Shown one piece after another: positions 61,653-64,000 of a stretch of DNA of 64,000 nt. Under the pieces are notes generated by a model that was not told the DNA's origin, did not search any database, and saw only the letters and a program-made list of their open reading frames with translations. This DNA is from DASPKM01 sp035628135 (GTDB taxonomy: Bacteria > Bacteroidota > Bacteroidia > Chitinophagales > Chitinophagaceae): NCBI GenBank assembly GCA_035628135.1, contig DASPKM010000013.1, positions 62,001-126,000 on the forward strand, given 5' to 3'. Numbering within the stretch: the stretch's first letter is position 1; the number at the start of each line of letters is the position of its first letter. A program made the translations under genes and the position numbers.

Positions 61653-62654
61653 ATGGACACCGGTGCCATTCAGCGCAATCTATTCCAGGTCATTAAAAGC
61701 AGGTTGCCTTCCGATGCTTCGCTGGCGGACGAGGTAGCTGCCCTGCTGGACATCAGCATCGACAGCGCTTATCGCCGGATGCGCTCCGAAAAACCCCTGA
61801 CGTTTGATGAACTCTATAAGCTAAGCGTGCACTACCGCATTTCAATCGATGAGCTGATGCACATCCATACCGCCGCTTTCCTGTTCCAGGGAAATTTGCT
61901 TAACAGCAAGGACTTCGGGGGTGAAGACCATTTCAGAAGCATGGTGCAGATACTAAGTCATTTCAATAGTTTTAAGAACAAGGAGTTTTATTATCTCTGC
62001 AAGGACGTTCCCATCTTTTATCATTTTTTGTCAAGGGACATAGCCGCATTCAAGTATTTTTTCTGGATGAAGACCATTTTCGATTTTCCCGGGTTCGCCA
62101 ATCAATCATTCAGCTTCGATGCTTATCCCGCCGACGTATCGGACACAGGAGAAAAAATACTGGAAATATACAACCAGATCCCGAGCGTGGAATTCTGGAA
62201 CGTGGAGAACATCAATATCGGCATTCGCCAGGTGGAGTTTTACCGCGACAGCCGCATGTTCGATTCAGACAGGGATGCCCTGCGCATTTATGAGGCCTGG
62301 GAAAAAGTCATCGATCATTTGAAGAGCCAGGCCGAGCTGGGATATAAATACAAGTATGGCGATGCCGGCAAAATACCCATCAGTCCATTGAAAGTATATT
62401 TTAATGAAGTGATATTGGGCGATAACAGCATGATGGCAATACTGGACGGCGCAAAATCGGCCTTGATGCCGCATACCGTTATCAATTATATGGTAACCCG
62501 CGACGTAAGCTTTTGTGAGAACATGTACGGTTATATCCAGCGATTGGCGCGACGGTCCACGCTCATCAGCGAAGTAAGTGAAAAGGAACGATCAAAGTTT
62601 TTCAGGATACTGAAGGAACGGATACAGGTGCGCAAGGATGCGCTGCGGTTATGA
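61653..62654 (+). CDS. HTH regulator with an uncharacterised C-terminal domain (paralogue 2)
   Basis: The 333-residue protein begins one base after the stop of paralogue 1 and has the same plan: an HTH with LADEVAALLDISIDSAYRRM and HYRISIDELMHI, and a C-terminal domain with FKYFFWMKTI, IPSVEFWN, RQVEFYRDS and INYMVTRDVSFCEN. The two proteins could form heterodimers. They are clearly diverged, so the duplication is not recent. Confidence 0.7.
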   Translation: MDTGAIQRNLFQVIKSRLPSDASLADEVAALLDISIDSAYRRMRSEKPLTFDELYKLSVHYRISIDELMHIHTAAFLFQGNLLNSKDFGGEDHFRSMVQILSHFNSFKNKEFYYLCKDVPIFYHFLSRDIAAFKYFFWMKTIFDFPGFANQSFSFDAYPADVSDTGEKILEIYNQIPSVEFWNVENINIGIRQVEFYRDSRMFDSDRDALRIYEAWEKVIDHLKSQAELGYKYKYGDAGKIPISPLKVYFNEVILGDNSMMAILDGAKSALMPHTVINYMVTRDVSFCENMYGYIQRLARRSTLISEVSEKERSKFFRILKERIQVRKDALRL

Positions 62655-62659
62655 TATGA

Positions 62660-63283
62660 TTATATTCTGAACAATTGGTACCCGATGGTAAGGTATACCT
62701 GTTGTGCCTTCATGCTTTCCAACCGTACCGGCCGGTTTTCATTGGCGTCAGTACCGCGAAAATTGGGTGTCTTGCCCCCGATGATCATCTTGCAGGCAAA
62801 CCTGAACTTATAAATATCCACCCCAAATTCAGGGCTAAACACCAATGAGGTTTTCTTAAGGCTGCCCGCACCTTTATCTGGCTCTGAATAATAGAATGTA
62901 TTGATGCCTACTCCAAAATCAATGTATGGCTCCATTTCCTTGTAGCTGAACAGCAGCATTTTATTGTGCAACAGGATGGTGCCTGCGCGCTGGTTAGACG
63001 AGCTTAGCGTAAGGCTGTTATCAGGATTGGTAACATCGCAGGCTGATTTGTTGAACAAATTGAGGGGCCCGCTGCCAATAGCTTCCGCGCCGAAACTATA
63101 GCGGCCGGTTATCCTGTAATAGATGGTCATGCTGCCGATGTACCGCAGGCGGTTTTGATTGCTGCAGCCGGGTATATTGTCCTCGATGCTGGAGCCCATG
63201 CCAAACGCCGCATAGCCCGACAGCCGTTGGGAGAAGGTGGTGACCGACATGCCGCAGAAGACCAGTAAGAGTATTGATTTCAT
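62660..63283 (-). CDS. Outer-membrane beta-barrel-type hypothetical protein
   Basis: From the start at 63283 (MKSILLLVFCGMSVTTFSQ) the protein has 207 residues with a clear signal peptide; an upstream in-frame start adds 16 residues and hides it. The mature part is Gly/Tyr/aromatic-rich with alternating strands (LSGYAAFGMGSS, RYIGSMTIYYRITGRYSFGAE, VYLTIGYQLFRI) and ends in an aromatic/Ile-type barrel C-terminus. Two Cys (GCSNQN and SACDVTN) may form a disulfide. Function unknown. It converges with the HTH gene, 5 bp apart. Confidence 0.7.
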   Translation of the reverse strand: MKSILLLVFCGMSVTTFSQRLSGYAAFGMGSSIEDNIPGCSNQNRLRYIGSMTIYYRITGRYSFGAEAIGSGPLNLFNKSACDVTNPDNSLTLSSSNQRAGTILLHNKMLLFSYKEMEPYIDFGVGINTFYYSEPDKGAGSLKKTSLVFSPEFGVDIYKFRFACKMIIGGKTPNFRGTDANENRPVRLESMKAQQVYLTIGYQLFRI

Positions 63284-63623
63284 GGCAGGTAATTTCGGGA
63301 GTGATCTGAGTGTGAATCGCATAACCGGCACAGTTTATTATCAGCGATTAGTTAAAGATTTATGAAAGCGTATTTTCATATCTTCCTATACAATCTACTG
63401 TATTTCCAGTAAATTAACACCATGAGGGTTGTTTAGGCGACAGTATCCAGGACCATTATCATGAGCACCGCGGCGAAATCTGTTAATTCATTGCTAACTT
63501 CCTTAGCGGGCCTTGTTGCCGTCCTGTAAAAAAAGCTGAAAATAGTACCTTCATAAACCCGTTTTTCCTCTATTGGTTAAGGAAAATGGCCCTACATTTC
63601 GAGGCTGAAAAAAATACAAAAAA
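63284..63623. other. 340-bp spacer before the last gene
   Basis: No intact gene or RNA gene is recognised. Near the end TTG (63573-63575) and TACATTTC (63593-63600) resemble a Bacteroidota promoter with a 17-bp spacer and one mismatch in the -7 box, 23 bp before the next ATG. The minus side must hold the promoter of the barrel protein, but no good match is seen. Confidence 0.35.
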
Positions 63624-64000
63624 ATGAAAACGCTTTTTGTTGGTTTATTACTGTTGGTGATGGCGCCGGTTGTTGCACAGCAAACGGTGACTGAAAAGTT
63701 TCAAAAGATCAATACCCGCCAGGACGCAGAAAAGTTTGTGGCGGACAATGCGGCCCTGAAGCCTGAGATATTCAACCGCGTTTGGGGAAAAGATAGTTCG
63801 CTTATCGACAAGCGCTTGCTGCGTCAAAAGCAGGGTGATATTTTTTCCGTGGGTTATGTTACCTATAAGGTATTGGAATCTAAAGAGAGCATTGCCTACC
63901 GCGCCAACTATATCTTTTTAGATGGCGGCACCCTGAATCCGAGAGAGATCGACAGCATGAAAAAACTGATCGTTCAGCAAATTGCCGCGGGCGCCAATTG
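63624..64000 (+). CDS. Secreted protein, possibly a parvulin-type peptidylprolyl isomerase (3' end outside window)
   Basis: The gene starts at an ATG (63624) with a signal peptide (MKTLFVGLLLLVMAPVVAQQ) and runs off the window. The visible 125 residues contain an N-terminal helical part (EKFQKINTRQDAEKFVADN) and ESIAYRANYIFLDGGTLN followed by REIDSMKKLIVQQIAAG. This resembles the first strand and helix of rotamase (PpiC-like) domains in Bacteroidota. The catalytic region is not visible, so the call is tentative. Confidence 0.5.
   Translation, partial: MKTLFVGLLLLVMAPVVAQQTVTEKFQKINTRQDAEKFVADNAALKPEIFNRVWGKDSSLIDKRLLRQKQGDIFSVGYVTYKVLESKESIAYRANYIFLDGGTLNPREIDSMKKLIVQQIAAGAN

Noticed and set aside
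1..64000. rRNA, tRNA, CRISPR arrays, complete insertion sequences, integrases or phage genes
   Set aside because: None found by reading the intergenic regions; no cloverleaf, repeat-spacer pattern, transposase or integrase motif was seen.

Overview
The window is a chromosomal segment of a Bacteroidota bacterium, most likely a free-living member of the Chitinophagaceae. The evidence is a SusC/SusD pair, proteins with Por-secretion (T9SS) C-terminal sorting domains, TAnnTTTG-type promoters in place of Shine-Dalgarno sites, WG-repeat and DUF4132 proteins, and lipoproteins with short lipoboxes. No rRNA, tRNA, CRISPR array or complete insertion sequence was found.

Layout. 1-4.4 kb: end of a surface-polysaccharide cluster (O-antigen ligase-like protein, half-length TolC-like protein, acyltransferase, GT-C-like membrane protein). 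4.46-6.06 kb: an AT-rich decaying island with a broken AAA ATPase, a frameshifted zeta-toxin-like kinase and a small intact ORF. 6.07-10.45 kb: an RNA-modification block. QueF, an archaeal-type tRNA-guanine transglycosylase, a 16S rRNA aminoglycoside-resistance-type (Rmt/FmrO) methyltransferase and a THUMP-like methyltransferase form one tightly coupled operon, with QueC divergent. QueF and QueC both lack residues that are normally conserved. This is the most unusual part of the window.

10.7-26.0 kb: a complete-looking alginate utilisation locus. SusD, SusC, a PL5/PL38-type lyase, an MFS uronate transporter, a KdgF-like cupin, a PL17 oligoalginate lyase and a DEH-reductase-type SDR are on the minus strand. 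A LacI regulator, a PL6 lyase and an SMP-30 lipoprotein are divergent on the plus strand. A palindromic LacI-type operator lies between the two arms. Polymer would be cut outside or in the periplasm by PL6 and PL5/38, imported by SusCD, reduced to unsaturated monomer by PL17, taken up by the MFS protein, linearised by KdgF and reduced to KDG. KDG kinase and aldolase are not in the window.

26-33 kb: a THUMP-type RNA methyltransferase, a DUF4132 protein with a small partner, a SnoaL-like protein, a WG-repeat lipoprotein and small hypotheticals. 33-43.6 kb: the complex I operon nuoA-B-C-D-H-I-J-K-L-M-N without nuoE, F or G, ending in an Ala/Pro-rich protein of unknown function. Two of its junctions carry AT-only inverted repeats.

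43.7-51.6 kb: small stress-type enzymes, an AraC/DJ-1 regulator with divergent consensus promoters, a T9SS BNR-like protein, a degraded gene, and two tandem secreted esterase-like paralogues. 51.6-58.6 kb: a signalling block of four co-directional genes (HK, REC-HK, PAS-HK, single REC), with a divergent membrane protein and a hybrid kinase. 58.6-64 kb: an SDR and an epimerase, two tandem HTH regulators of one uncharacterised family, an outer-membrane-type protein, and the start of a secreted protein that may be a parvulin-type isomerase.
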